A stretch of 64,000 bases of DNA. It comes from Cupriavidus sp. Lineage in GTDB: Bacteria; Pseudomonadota; Gammaproteobacteria; Burkholderiales; Burkholderiaceae. Of this stretch, positions 1 to 8,708 are shown piece after piece. The position numbers and the translations under genes were made by a program. The first letter of the stretch is position 1, and every line of letters begins with the position of its first letter. Under the pieces are notes generated by a model that worked only from the letters and a program-made list of their open reading frames with translations, was not told where the DNA came from and made no database searches. The stretch is from contig JAPSLP010000027.1 of the NCBI GenBank assembly GCA_031180665.1, forward strand, positions 1 through 64,000, written 5' to 3'.

Positions 1-304
1 GACACCATGGACAACCGAAGTACCATGACGGTGGCTAACGAATGTGCTGTTGCCTCGTCGCTTGAATCTAGCGCGCTTTATACGGGGGATCGGAGCCCAC
101 GTCAAGAGCGGTGTTCCCCTGCTGCAGTCTAGATCACGCGAGTGCCCTCGTGCGATCATCACCCATTTTGCATACAGTCTATTTGTCCGTATCGGCGCAC
201 CTGTATACAAAAGTGTAAGACATTACGTGTGCCTCCCTGGCTGACGCGCGGGGAGGCTCTTGCCTTTTGCGAGAGACGGGACAAAACGATACAGGAGACA
301 CAGC
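1..304. other. Leader region upstream of the purine permease
   Basis: No convincing gene is visible. Near 231-256 GCCTCCC and GGGAGGC can pair and are followed by a T-rich stretch, which could be an attenuator or a terminator of something upstream. An AT-richer patch near 190-225 holds a TTGTCC and a TATACA about 15 bp apart, a weak promoter candidate for the permease. A purine riboswitch was looked for and not recognised. Confidence 0.35.
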
Positions 305-1669
305 ATGTCGATGCCCGAACCCCTTTCCGAACCCAACGACACACCCGCCATGACGGCGCCGGCGCGCCGCTCGCCGCTCGAACGCCTGTTCAAGCTGAGC
401 GAGCACCAGACCGACGTACGCACCGAGATACTGGCCGGCGTCACCACGTTCCTGACGATGGCGTACATCATCTTCGTCAACCCGACCATCCTGGGCGATG
501 CGGGCATGCCGAAGGACGCCGTGTTCGTCGCCACCTGCGTGGCAGCGGCGCTCGGTACGCTGATCATGGGCTTCTACGCCAACTATCCGATCGCGATGGC
601 GCCAGGCATGGGCCTGAACGCCTATTTCGCCTATACGGTGGTCAAGGGCATGGGGCTGCCGTGGGAAGCGGCGCTGGGCGCGGTGTTCATCTCCGGCTGT
701 CTGTTCCTGCTGGTGACGCTGCTGCGCGTGCGCGAGATGATCGTCAACGGCATCCCGCATTCGATCCGGGTGGCGATCACCGCCGGCATCGGGCTGTTTC
801 TCGCCATCGTCGCGCTCAAGAACGCCGGCATCGTCACGGCGAGCCCTGCCACGCTGGTCACGCTGGGCGATCTGCATCAGCCCTCGGCGGTACTGGCCAT
901 CGTCGGCTTCCTGGCCATCGTCGCGCTCGACCGCCTCAAGGTGAAGGGTGCGATCCTGATCGGCATCCTGCTGACCACGCTGCTGAGCTTTGCCTTCGGC
1001 GGCAATACCTTCCACGGCATCGTCTCGGCCCCGCCGTCGATCGACCCGACCTTGTTCAAGCTCGACATCAGCGCCGCGCTGTCGATCGGCATCATCAATG
1101 TGGTGCTGGTGTTCTTCCTGGTGGAACTGTTCGACGCGACCGGCACGCTGATGGGCGTGGCCAACCGCGCCGGCCTGCTCAAGGCCGGCAAGATGGACCG
1201 GCTGAACAAGGCGCTGATGGCCGACAGCACCGCCATCATGGCCGGCTCCTTTCTCGGTACCTCGTCGACCACCGCCTATATCGAAAGTGCCTCTGGCGTG
1301 CAGGCCGGCGGCCGCACCGGCCTGACCGCGGTGACGGTGGCCGTGCTGTTCCTCGCCTGCCTGTTCATCGCACCGCTGGCCGGCACCGTGCCGGCCTACG
1401 CCACCGCGCCCGCGCTGCTCTATGTGTCCTGCCTGATGTTGCGCGAGCTGGTCGACATCGACTGGAACGATGCCACTGAAGTGGTGCCCGCCGTGCTGAC
1501 CGCGCTGGGCATGCCGTTCACCTATTCGGTCGCCAACGGCGTCGCTTTCGGCTTCGTGACCTACGCGGGCCTGAAGCTGCTGACCGGTCGGGCCAAGGAT
1601 GTGCCCATCATGGTGTGGATCATCGCCGCGGTCTTCGTCTTCAAGTTCTACTATCTGCCCGGCCATTGA
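305..1669 (+). CDS. AzgA/NCS2-type adenine/guanine/hypoxanthine permease
   Basis: This is an inner-membrane proton-driven purine-base permease of the NCS2 superfamily, AzgA/PbuG branch, 454 residues, the usual length. The N-terminal part carries the family hallmarks: a conserved segment around FLTMAYIIFVNP (about residues 50-61), then GMGLNAYFAY (about 101-110) with the substrate-binding region. Later FLVELFDATGTLMGVA and the SFLGTSSTTAYIESASGV segment (about residues 275-345) match the second half of the inverted repeat. About a dozen hydrophobic helices run to the C-terminus. The start was chosen at 305 because AGGAG sits about 8 bp upstream. An intrinsic terminator follows. Family assignment is secure; which purine is carried is inferred. 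Confidence 0.9.
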   Translation: MSMPEPLSEPNDTPAMTAPARRSPLERLFKLSEHQTDVRTEILAGVTTFLTMAYIIFVNPTILGDAGMPKDAVFVATCVAAALGTLIMGFYANYPIAMAPGMGLNAYFAYTVVKGMGLPWEAALGAVFISGCLFLLVTLLRVREMIVNGIPHSIRVAITAGIGLFLAIVALKNAGIVTASPATLVTLGDLHQPSAVLAIVGFLAIVALDRLKVKGAILIGILLTTLLSFAFGGNTFHGIVSAPPSIDPTLFKLDISAALSIGIINVVLVFFLVELFDATGTLMGVANRAGLLKAGKMDRLNKALMADSTAIMAGSFLGTSSTTAYIESASGVQAGGRTGLTAVTVAVLFLACLFIAPLAGTVPAYATAPALLYVSCLMLRELVDIDWNDATEVVPAVLTALGMPFTYSVANGVAFGFVTYAGLKLLTGRAKDVPIMVWIIAAVFVFKFYYLPGH

Positions 1670-1693
1670 TCGGACGCCAGCGATTGGCAGCCA

Positions 1694-1716
1694 GGGCGGC
1701 CACGGCCGCCCTTTTT
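1694..1716 (+). terminator. Intrinsic terminator of the purine permease
   Basis: GGGCGGC, a CACG loop and GCCGCCC form a 7-bp stem followed directly by five T residues, 25 bp after the permease stop codon. This is a classic Rho-independent terminator. Confidence 0.85.
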
Positions 1717-1780
1717 CATGGCGATCTTTCCCGGGATGTGCAACCGAAGCGTTCGAATTTTCGCCGCAACGTCGCCGGAC

Positions 1781-1796
1781 CGTACCCGTTTCTGCG
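1781..1796 (-). repeat. Dispersed 16-bp motif, copy 1
   Basis: Exact CGTACCCGTTTCTGCG (I call the complement CGCAGAAACGGGTACG the plus orientation). It is intergenic, 45 bp from copy 2 in the same orientation. Confidence 0.9.
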
Positions 1797-1825
1797 CCGG
1801 CCAAGGGGTTGCCGAAAACGCCGAC

Positions 1826-1841
1826 CGTACCCGTTTCTGCG
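1826..1841 (-). repeat. Dispersed 16-bp motif, copy 2
   Basis: Exact CGTACCCGTTTCTGCG. Its last base is also the first base of an 11-bp perfect inverted repeat (1841-1851 with 1860-1870). Confidence 0.9.
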
Positions 1842-1870
1842 TCCAAGGTAAGTGCTTATTTACCTTGGAC
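1841..1870. repeat. 11-bp perfect inverted repeat abutting the 16-bp motif
   Basis: GTCCAAGGTAA (1841-1851) and TTACCTTGGAC (1860-1870) are exact complements separated by 8 bp. No T tract follows on either strand, so a terminator is less likely than an operator or a remnant of a mobile end. Confidence 0.7.
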
Positions 1871-1871
1871 T

Positions 1872-2207
1872 CCATGGTGGGTCGCCCTTGTTACCGTCAT
1901 ACCGAAGGATGATTTTGGCTGCATGCCCCGCCGGGGGGCTAGACAAACGAAGCCAAATGCACTGAACTAGAGGCGTGCTATTCCGGGGGCGCTTCGAAGC
2001 GCCCCTTGTTGACTCCGGGCAACGGAGTGCGCCAGCGGCGCGACGCAGACCCATTCGATCCGCTCGAGCGGACGTACAGACAGACCGCCTTCAGGCGGCT
2101 TCGCCTCCACGACGAGAGCATGCGCGAAGCGTGCCGAAACAATAAGCGGAACAAGTGGTAATCGCGAACGTGTAGTGCCGGGGGATGTTGTTCAACGGGG
2201 AAGAATC
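1872..2207. other. Intergenic region with a run of palindromes
   Basis: No gene is evident between the inverted repeat and 2208. From 1986 to 2104 there is a succession of short hairpins: GGGGCGCTTCGAAGCGCCCC (1986-2005, perfect), ACTCCG/CGGAGT (2012-2028), GCGCC/GGCGC (near 2029-2041), CCGCTCGAGCGG (2059-2070) and CCGCC/GGCGG around 2087-2100. Their role is unknown; the first could terminate transcription in either direction. Confidence 0.55.
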
Positions 2208-2687
2208 ATGACCGCAGGAGAAGTCCATCGGCCCGTTCTCGAGCCGACTCGATCCGCCACGCCTTCGATCACCCGCGCCTGGAGCCATCTGGCCGATGTC
2301 GCCGGCGCCAAACCCGATCACGATCCCAGCCAGTCCCATCGCGAGCATCGCGACGAATCGGTCGCCGATGCGGTCGCCGCCGTGCTGGCGGCCGAGCACA
2401 GCTTGCCTGCGAACATCCGGCAGGCCATCGAAGGCCTGTTGCAACGCCACCGCCAGCTCGAAACCGATGTCGCGCGCCTGCGCGCCCAGCGCGAGGAATG
2501 GATCGTCAACGTGCTGACCTATCAGGCCCTCTATCACCGCTATTCCGGCCAGACCCTGCATGCGCCCAGCGATCGCCTGATGCGCGAGCGGGACAGCATG
2601 CGCCGGACCATCCGTGAGCAGCTGCGCAGCGGCACGACGCCGACCGCGATGTTCGATCTTCCTCCCCACAGCGTTTCGAGCGTGTAA
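2208..2687 (+). CDS. Conserved hypothetical protein paired with a sigma-54 activator
   Basis: A 159-residue soluble protein with no signal peptide or membrane segment. The middle (about residues 40-95) is predicted helical and charged, with a heptad-like stretch rich in Leu, Arg, Gln and Glu around LLQRHRQLETDVARLRAQRE that could form a coiled coil. I do not recognise a family. The ATG at 2208 has GGGGAAG upstream. Its stop overlaps an ATG in the downstream frame (TAATG at 2685-2689), and the sigma-54 activator follows in the same direction, so the two may be co-transcribed and this protein might be its partner. That link is inferred from position only. Confidence 0.6.
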   Translation: MTAGEVHRPVLEPTRSATPSITRAWSHLADVAGAKPDHDPSQSHREHRDESVADAVAAVLAAEHSLPANIRQAIEGLLQRHRQLETDVARLRAQREEWIVNVLTYQALYHRYSGQTLHAPSDRLMRERDSMRRTIREQLRSGTTPTAMFDLPPHSVSSV

Positions 2688-2812
2688 TGGCGGCCCCGCA
2701 CACGGGTGCCCAGCCGCACCGCTTACCACTGGACCGCAGCCCGATCCCGTCCGCCAGCCGGCGCAGCGAGACCGTCAGGCATGCGGCCACGCCAAACGCG
2801 CGGGAGAACGGG

Positions 2813-4183
2813 ATGGACCGACTCAGCAAGCCGACCTCGCGGGCCGCGCAGGTCATGGTGGTATCCCGACAGCAGACCTTCGGCATCGACGCGAGCCAGT
2901 TCGGGCCCGGTTGGGAGATCCGCCATCATCACCAGTTGCGCGACCTGCCGCGGGTCGTTCGCGCCAGTGCGCCAATGGCCGGCGTGCTCGACCTGGAGAC
3001 CGAATACACCGATGCCGAGATCGCGCTGCTCGAGCAGAGCCTGCAGTGCCTGCACGTGATGTGGGTCGCGATCACGTCGCAGCAGCGCCTCGAGGACGAG
3101 CGCGTGCGAAGGCTGATCCGCGACTATTGCGTCGACTATGTACGCGTGCCGTTCTCCTACAGCGAGCTGGCCTACACGCTCAAGCACGCGCATGGCATGG
3201 CCGTGCTGCACGCCGCCCGCGGGCCGGACACGGCCGTTCAGGGCAAGATGATCGGCGAATGCGCCGCGATGCGCGCGATGTTCCGCTCGCTGGCCAAGGT
3301 TGCGCACAACGACGCTCCGGTGTTCATCTCGGGCGAGTCCGGCACCGGCAAGGAACTGGCCGCGCAGGCGATCCACGAAGCGTCGAACCGGCGCAAGGGG
3401 CCGTTTGTCGCGATCAACTGCGGCGCGATTCCGCCCCACCTGGTGCAGTCCGAACTGTTCGGCTACGAGAAGGGCGCCTTCACCGGCGCCAACCAGCGCA
3501 AGATCGGCTGGATCGAGCAGGCGCAGGGCGGCACGCTGTTCCTGGACGAGATCGGCGATCTGCCGCTGGAGAGCCAGGTCGCGCTGTTGCGCTTCCTGCA
3601 GCAGGGCATGATCACGCGCCTGGGCGGCCATCAGTCGATACCGCTGGATCTGCGCATCATCTCGGCCACGCACGTGGATCTGGTCGCGGCACAGGTCGAA
3701 GGGCGCTTCCGCTCCGATCTGTTCCACCGGTTGTGCGTGCTGACGCTGACGATTCCGCCGCTGCGCGAGCGCGGCGAGGATATCCTGCTGCTGGCCAACG
3801 CGGTGCTCGCCGAGCATGGCCACGAGGCCCATCGGCGCATTCGCGGTTTCTCGCCGTGCGCGACCCAGGCGATGATGCAGTACGGCTGGCCCGGCAATGT
3901 GCGCGAGCTGATCAATCGGGTGCGGCGCGCGATCGTGATGACCGACAATCGCAAGATCACCGCCGAAGACCTGCAACTGCACGGCAACAGCGACGCGCCG
4001 CGCAAGACCCTCGACGCGATCCGCGAAGAGGCCGAGCGCGAGGCGATCCGCTCGGTGATGGCGAGCCACGGCTTCCACGTGGTGCCCGCCGCGCGCGAAC
4101 TCAACGTGTCGCGTGTCACGCTCTATCGGCTGATGCACAAGCACAATATCCGCGTCGAAGGGCAGTCGAACCACGCCGAGTAG
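2813..4183 (+). CDS. Sigma-54-dependent Fis-family activator, VpsR-like
   Basis: A bacterial enhancer-binding protein of 456 residues that would activate RNA polymerase holding sigma-54. The N-terminal domain (about 1-135) looks like a degenerate receiver without an obvious phosphoacceptor Asp, as in VpsR-type regulators. The AAA+ domain (about 143-370) has Walker A GESGTGKE near residue 173, the sigma-54 contact loop GAFTGA near 221, and Walker [10 protein letters not shown] Fis-type helix-turn-helix closes the protein (about 405-450, [16 protein letters not shown]). I prefer the ATG at 2813, which has GGGAGAA at a good distance, over the ATG at 2687 that overlaps the previous stop. Targets cannot be read from the window. 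Confidence 0.88.
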   Translation: MDRLSKPTSRAAQVMVVSRQQTFGIDASQFGPGWEIRHHHQLRDLPRVVRASAPMAGVLDLETEYTDAEIALLEQSLQCLHVMWVAITSQQRLEDERVRRLIRDYCVDYVRVPFSYSELAYTLKHAHGMAVLHAARGPDTAVQGKMIGECAAMRAMFRSLAKVAHNDAPVFISGESGTGKELAAQAIHEASNRRKGPFVAINCGAIPPHLVQSELFGYEKGAFTGANQRKIGWIEQAQGGTLFLDEIGDLPLESQVALLRFLQQGMITRLGGHQSIPLDLRIISATHVDLVAAQVEGRFRSDLFHRLCVLTLTIPPLRERGEDILLLANAVLAEHGHEAHRRIRGFSPCATQAMMQYGWPGNVRELINRVRRAIVMTDNRKITAEDLQLHGNSDAPRKTLDAIREEAEREAIRSVMASHGFHVVPAARELNVSRVTLYRLMHKHNIRVEGQSNHAE

Positions 4184-4211
4184 CGGGTCGCCGCGACCGC
4201 GGCCATCACCG

Positions 4212-4237
4212 GGGCCGGCGATTCGCCGGCCCTTTTT
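4212..4237 (+). terminator. Intrinsic terminator of the sigma-54 activator gene
   Basis: GGGCCGGCG, loop ATT, CGCCGGCCC (9-bp stem) followed by five T residues, 28 bp past the stop codon. It sits between two convergent genes. Confidence 0.88.
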
Positions 4238-4253
4238 CATGGGCGCCCGCCGA

Positions 4254-4607
4254 TCAGCGGCGCGGCGCCAATGACGAGGGCGGCTTCCAGCATCCGGAGC
4301 CCAGGCCGCCACCGTAGCCGACCGGATCGGCCGACCCCGCCAGCAGGTCGATCCGCAAGCGCGCCAGCTGCCGGGTGTTGCCGTCGTCGTTCACCGCGGG
4401 CGGTTCGCCGCGCGCCGCGTCGTCCTTGGCATCGGTGCCAAGCACGCCCAACGACAAACCGAAGCCCTTGACGTAGATATCGTTGCTCAGCGCCGTATGG
4501 CTATGGATCTCGGCGTCGTCGGACCGGTCCAGATGGCTGAAGCTGCCGGCCGCGACGCCGGTGCAGAGGGTGGCCATGGCGGCAAATGCGCAAAGCTTGG
4601 TTTTCAT
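4254..4607 (-). CDS. Small exported hypothetical protein
   Basis: A 117-residue protein that begins with a typical signal peptide (MKTKLCAFAAMATLCTGVAAG, basic n-region then hydrophobic core, likely cleavage near residue 20). The mature part is polar, with a Gly-rich stretch near the C-terminus (GYGGGLGSGC) and a Cys there. No domain is recognised. The ATG at 4607 is preceded by GGAGAGAGACA, a clear ribosome binding site. It is convergent with the sigma-54 activator and stands alone. Function unknown; periplasmic location is inferred from the signal peptide. Confidence 0.6.
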   Translation of the reverse strand: MKTKLCAFAAMATLCTGVAAGSFSHLDRSDDAEIHSHTALSNDIYVKGFGLSLGVLGTDAKDDAARGEPPAVNDDGNTRQLARLRIDLLAGSADPVGYGGGLGSGCWKPPSSLAPRR

Positions 4608-5356
4608 TGTCTCTCTCCTCCCTGATCGGATACCGGATGGACCCGCCCACGCACTGCGGGGCACCGACAGGCCGAACGGTGGGCGGCATGAGGCCGCCGA
4701 CGACCCCCGGAAGGGCGGCTACCGCCGCGTCCGGCTGCGGAAGGCCGCGATCGGCAGGACGCGGTTGGACTCCGTGCAGAACGACGATGTCGCCCGATGC
4801 GGCAACCGCGGCGCAGGCAATAGCGGAGGCGACAGCAGTTGCAGTACCGACGGCGCGGCACGCGCCGGACGCTGGGCGCGGCGTCGTGCCGTCATGCGTG
4901 CTGGAGGGTGACGCATGGTGGGGCGCTCTCCCGTGGCTGAAGCGTGGATCCTGGCTCTCGGGGGCCTGTTGCGACAAGCATGCCAAGACGCGTACGTCCT
5001 TGTCCCAGCGGGCTTTGCGGGCAAGGGGCGCAAGCGCGGCGGCCCCGCGCCGATGGATCGGTCCGATTCTGTTGCGGCCCTGAAACCGGGGTGGCGGCGA
5101 CGGCCCGCGCGGTGTTTCCGTCCCGGCCAACCTGCCGCCGCCGGGACGGTGACTGACGGCGCGCCGGCACAACGGCGCTGGCACCGACATCCATCCGAAG
5201 GGGGATGTTCGGATGAAGTCGGGACAGGCAGCGGTGGGAAAGGCCCGCCGAAAAGGCGGAAGTCCGGCCCTTGCGCGGCGTCCCGCGCGCGAAGGCCCGA
5301 CGGTTGCAGTGGCTTAACGGACCGCGGGCCGCAGGCCTGCATCGTGTCTGCTTACC

Positions 5357-5392
5357 AGCTGGCATCCGAGCTGGCATCCAAGCCGGCATCCG
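5357..5392. repeat. 12-bp tandem repeat, three units
   Basis: AGCTGGCATCCG, AGCTGGCATCCA and AGCCGGCATCCG follow one another without gaps. Intergenic. Confidence 0.8.
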
Positions 5393-5466
5393 AGCAAAGG
5401 GCCCAACAGCCGCAACGGCACTACGCAACACGTCCGCAACACCCGTCGAACTGCCCCTCGAATGCA

Positions 5467-5482
5467 CGCAGAAACGGGTACG
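5467..5482 (+). repeat. Dispersed 16-bp motif, copy 3
   Basis: Exact CGCAGAAACGGGTACG, 28 bp beyond the end of the small lipoprotein gene. Confidence 0.9.
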
Positions 5483-5509
5483 CTCCGCAGCCGCGGCCGC
5501 GCATTGGCG

Positions 5510-5692
5510 TCATTCCTTGCGTGCCGGTGGGTTGGTCGATGGTGCGGTGTCGGCCGCGGGTGTGTCGCCGGAAATCGGCTTGGGGCCAGGCTGGCTGCGG
5601 TCGCAGCCGGCGGACGCCAGGATGGTGGCGATGCCCAGCGCGAGCGTGCCGAGCCGGAGGGTGGGGAAGGATGCGATCGGAAAGCGGATCAC
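5510..5692 (-). CDS. Small lipoprotein
   Basis: A 60-residue peptide with a bacterial lipoprotein signal: a short basic start, the hydrophobic segment LGTLALGIATI and the lipobox LASAGC with the lipidated Cys at residue 30. The mature part is only about 30 residues, rich in Pro, Ser and Asp. It starts at GTG (5690-5692), which I chose because a near-perfect AGGAGGTACC lies directly upstream on the minus strand. An Asp follows the Cys, which in enteric bacteria would favour retention in the inner membrane. No family is recognised. It is divergent from the BrkB-family gene. Confidence 0.65.
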   Translation of the reverse strand: MIRFPIASFPTLRLGTLALGIATILASAGCDRSQPGPKPISGDTPAADTAPSTNPPARKE

Positions 5693-5933
5693 GGTACCTC
5701 CTGAAGGAAAGGGGAGAGACGGAAGGCGGAGGGGCCGCCGCTGATAGGCCGCGAAACGCGCGCCGCCCGCATTTACTCTAGCAGTTGGCCGCGCCGGCCC
5801 TTGCACCGATGCCGGCTTGGGCACCGGCGCGAGGCGCGGTATCCTGAACGCTGCCCCGCGCGCCCGGCGGTGGCAGCACTCCAGCCCATCCGGATCACAG
5901 TCCACCGACCAGCCAGGGAGCGCCTTCTTGCCG

Positions 5934-6905
5934 ATGTTCCAACCCGACCCCGAGCACCGCAACGGCCGCTGGCACGGCCTGGCCCGCATGCTGCCCGATC
6001 GTCATACCCTGCGCCGCACCGCCATGGTGGTGACCGGTGCTGTGCAGGCCTGGTTCGAGCACCGCGCTGCGAGCAAGGGCGCCGCGCTGTCGTTCTACAT
6101 GCTGTTTTCGATGGCGCCCATCCTGGTGCTGGTGATTTCGATCGCCGGGCTGTTCTTCGGCGCCGAAGCGGCGCGCGGCGAGATCTTCCAGCAGCTCGAG
6201 GGCTTGCTGGGTACGCAAGGGGCCGCGGCGATCCAGCAGATCCTGGCGGCGACGCATCGCGCCGGCGGCAGTGGCGTGGCGGCGCTGGTCGCCACCGGCA
6301 TCCTGATCCTGGGCGCGACCAGCGCCTTCGCCGAGCTCAAGGCGAGCCTGGACGACATCTGGGAGGCCGACGCGACGCCGGCCGGCGGCTGGCGCTCGCT
6401 GGTGCGCACGCGGCTGCTGTCGTTCAGCCTGGTGCTGGTGCTGGCCCTGATGCTGCTGGTCTCGCTGGTCGTCAATGCCGCGATTGCGGTCGCGCAGCGC
6501 TTCTGGGACGGCATGTGGTTCGAGTCGTGGCTGGCGCCGGTCGCCACGACGATTTCCAATGGCTTCTCGTTCGCCGTGGTAACGGTGCTGTTCGCGGTGG
6601 TATTCAAGATGCTGCCGCGCGTGCGCGTCACCTGGCGCGACGTGACGATGGGCGCCATCATCACCGCGGTGCTGTTCTCGGTCGGCAAGCGCCTGATCGG
6701 CATTTACCTGGGCAACAGCGCGGTGGCGTCCTCCTACGGTGCGGCCGGTTCGGTGGTGGCGCTGATGCTGTGGGTGTACTACTCGGCGCAGATCTTCTTC
6801 TTCGGCGCCGAACTGACCCATCAATACGCGCTGCAATTCGGCAGCCTGCGCGAGCGGCAGCGCCGCGGCGAGGCGCCGGAACCGGTGAGCGCCGGGAACC
6901 GGTAG
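5934..6905 (+). CDS. YihY/BrkB-family inner membrane protein
   Basis: A polytopic membrane protein of about 323 residues in the YihY/virulence factor BrkB family (long mis-annotated as ribonuclease BN). The family features are visible: an amphipathic start, the segment [31 protein letters not shown] (roughly residues 45-75), a polar loop, and further helices ending in the conserved pattern [31 protein letters not shown]. The molecular function is not settled; some members have been proposed to be transporters. The ATG at 5934 was taken; an in-frame TTG at 5928 has better spacing to AGGGAG at 5915 and could be the true start. It precedes prfC by 157 bp. Confidence 0.85.
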   Translation: MFQPDPEHRNGRWHGLARMLPDRHTLRRTAMVVTGAVQAWFEHRAASKGAALSFYMLFSMAPILVLVISIAGLFFGAEAARGEIFQQLEGLLGTQGAAAIQQILAATHRAGGSGVAALVATGILILGATSAFAELKASLDDIWEADATPAGGWRSLVRTRLLSFSLVLVLALMLLVSLVVNAAIAVAQRFWDGMWFESWLAPVATTISNGFSFAVVTVLFAVVFKMLPRVRVTWRDVTMGAIITAVLFSVGKRLIGIYLGNSAVASSYGAAGSVVALMLWVYYSAQIFFFGAELTHQYALQFGSLRERQRRGEAPEPVSAGNR

Positions 6906-7062
6906 AATAACGGCCCATTCCCTCGGGCGCTCCGCCGCGACAGCCGATCCCAAGCCGGCCGCCGCGGAACGCGACACCAGGCGCGGCGCGATCGGCTTCG
7001 CCATCGCCTCTGCCGCGCCCTCCGGGTCCCGATCCAACCGCCTGCCATCCGAACGTCCTACC

Positions 7063-8637
<1,575 letters not shown>

Positions 8638-8658
8638 GCGGCTCGCGCCGCATCGCCG

Positions 8659-8678
8659 TCCCCGCGCAGGCGGGGACC
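8659..8678. repeat. REP-like palindrome
   Basis: GTCCCCGC and GCGGGGAC flank GCAG in the space between the convergent prfC and TonB receptor genes. It resembles half of the paired palindromes at 47.9 and 50.7 kb and may serve as a bidirectional terminator. Confidence 0.6.
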
Positions 8679-8682
8679 CGGC

Positions 8683-8708
8683 CTCAAGCCCCGCTCAAGC
8701 CCCGCTCA
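8683..8708 (-). repeat. 11-bp tandem repeat at the TonB receptor stop codon
   Basis: Two full units of CTCAAGCCCCG plus CTCA. On the minus strand each unit reads through a TGA; the unit nearest the gene carries the actual stop (8706-8708). Confidence 0.8.

Larger units (their letters stand above)
4608..5509. other. 900-bp region without a recognised gene
   Basis: Very GC-rich sequence in which all long reading frames have unnatural composition (Arg, Pro, Ala, Gly) and no ribosome binding site or homology I recognise. It contains a 12-bp tandem repeat at 5357-5392 and one copy of the 16-bp dispersed motif at 5467-5482. It may be decayed coding sequence or hold an RNA gene, but nothing specific can be supported. 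Confidence 0.5.

Noticed and set aside
142..1479. Long plus-strand frame across the purine permease
   Set aside because: It is a shadow of the permease in another frame, with Arg/Ala-rich composition and no homology.
4915..5781. A 288-codon plus-strand frame in the empty 5-kb region
   Set aside because: No ribosome site, unnatural composition, and it runs through a tandem repeat, the 16-bp motif and the oppositely oriented lipoprotein gene.
5934..6905. Ribonuclease BN
   Set aside because: An old name for this family; the protein is a polytopic membrane protein without nuclease motifs.
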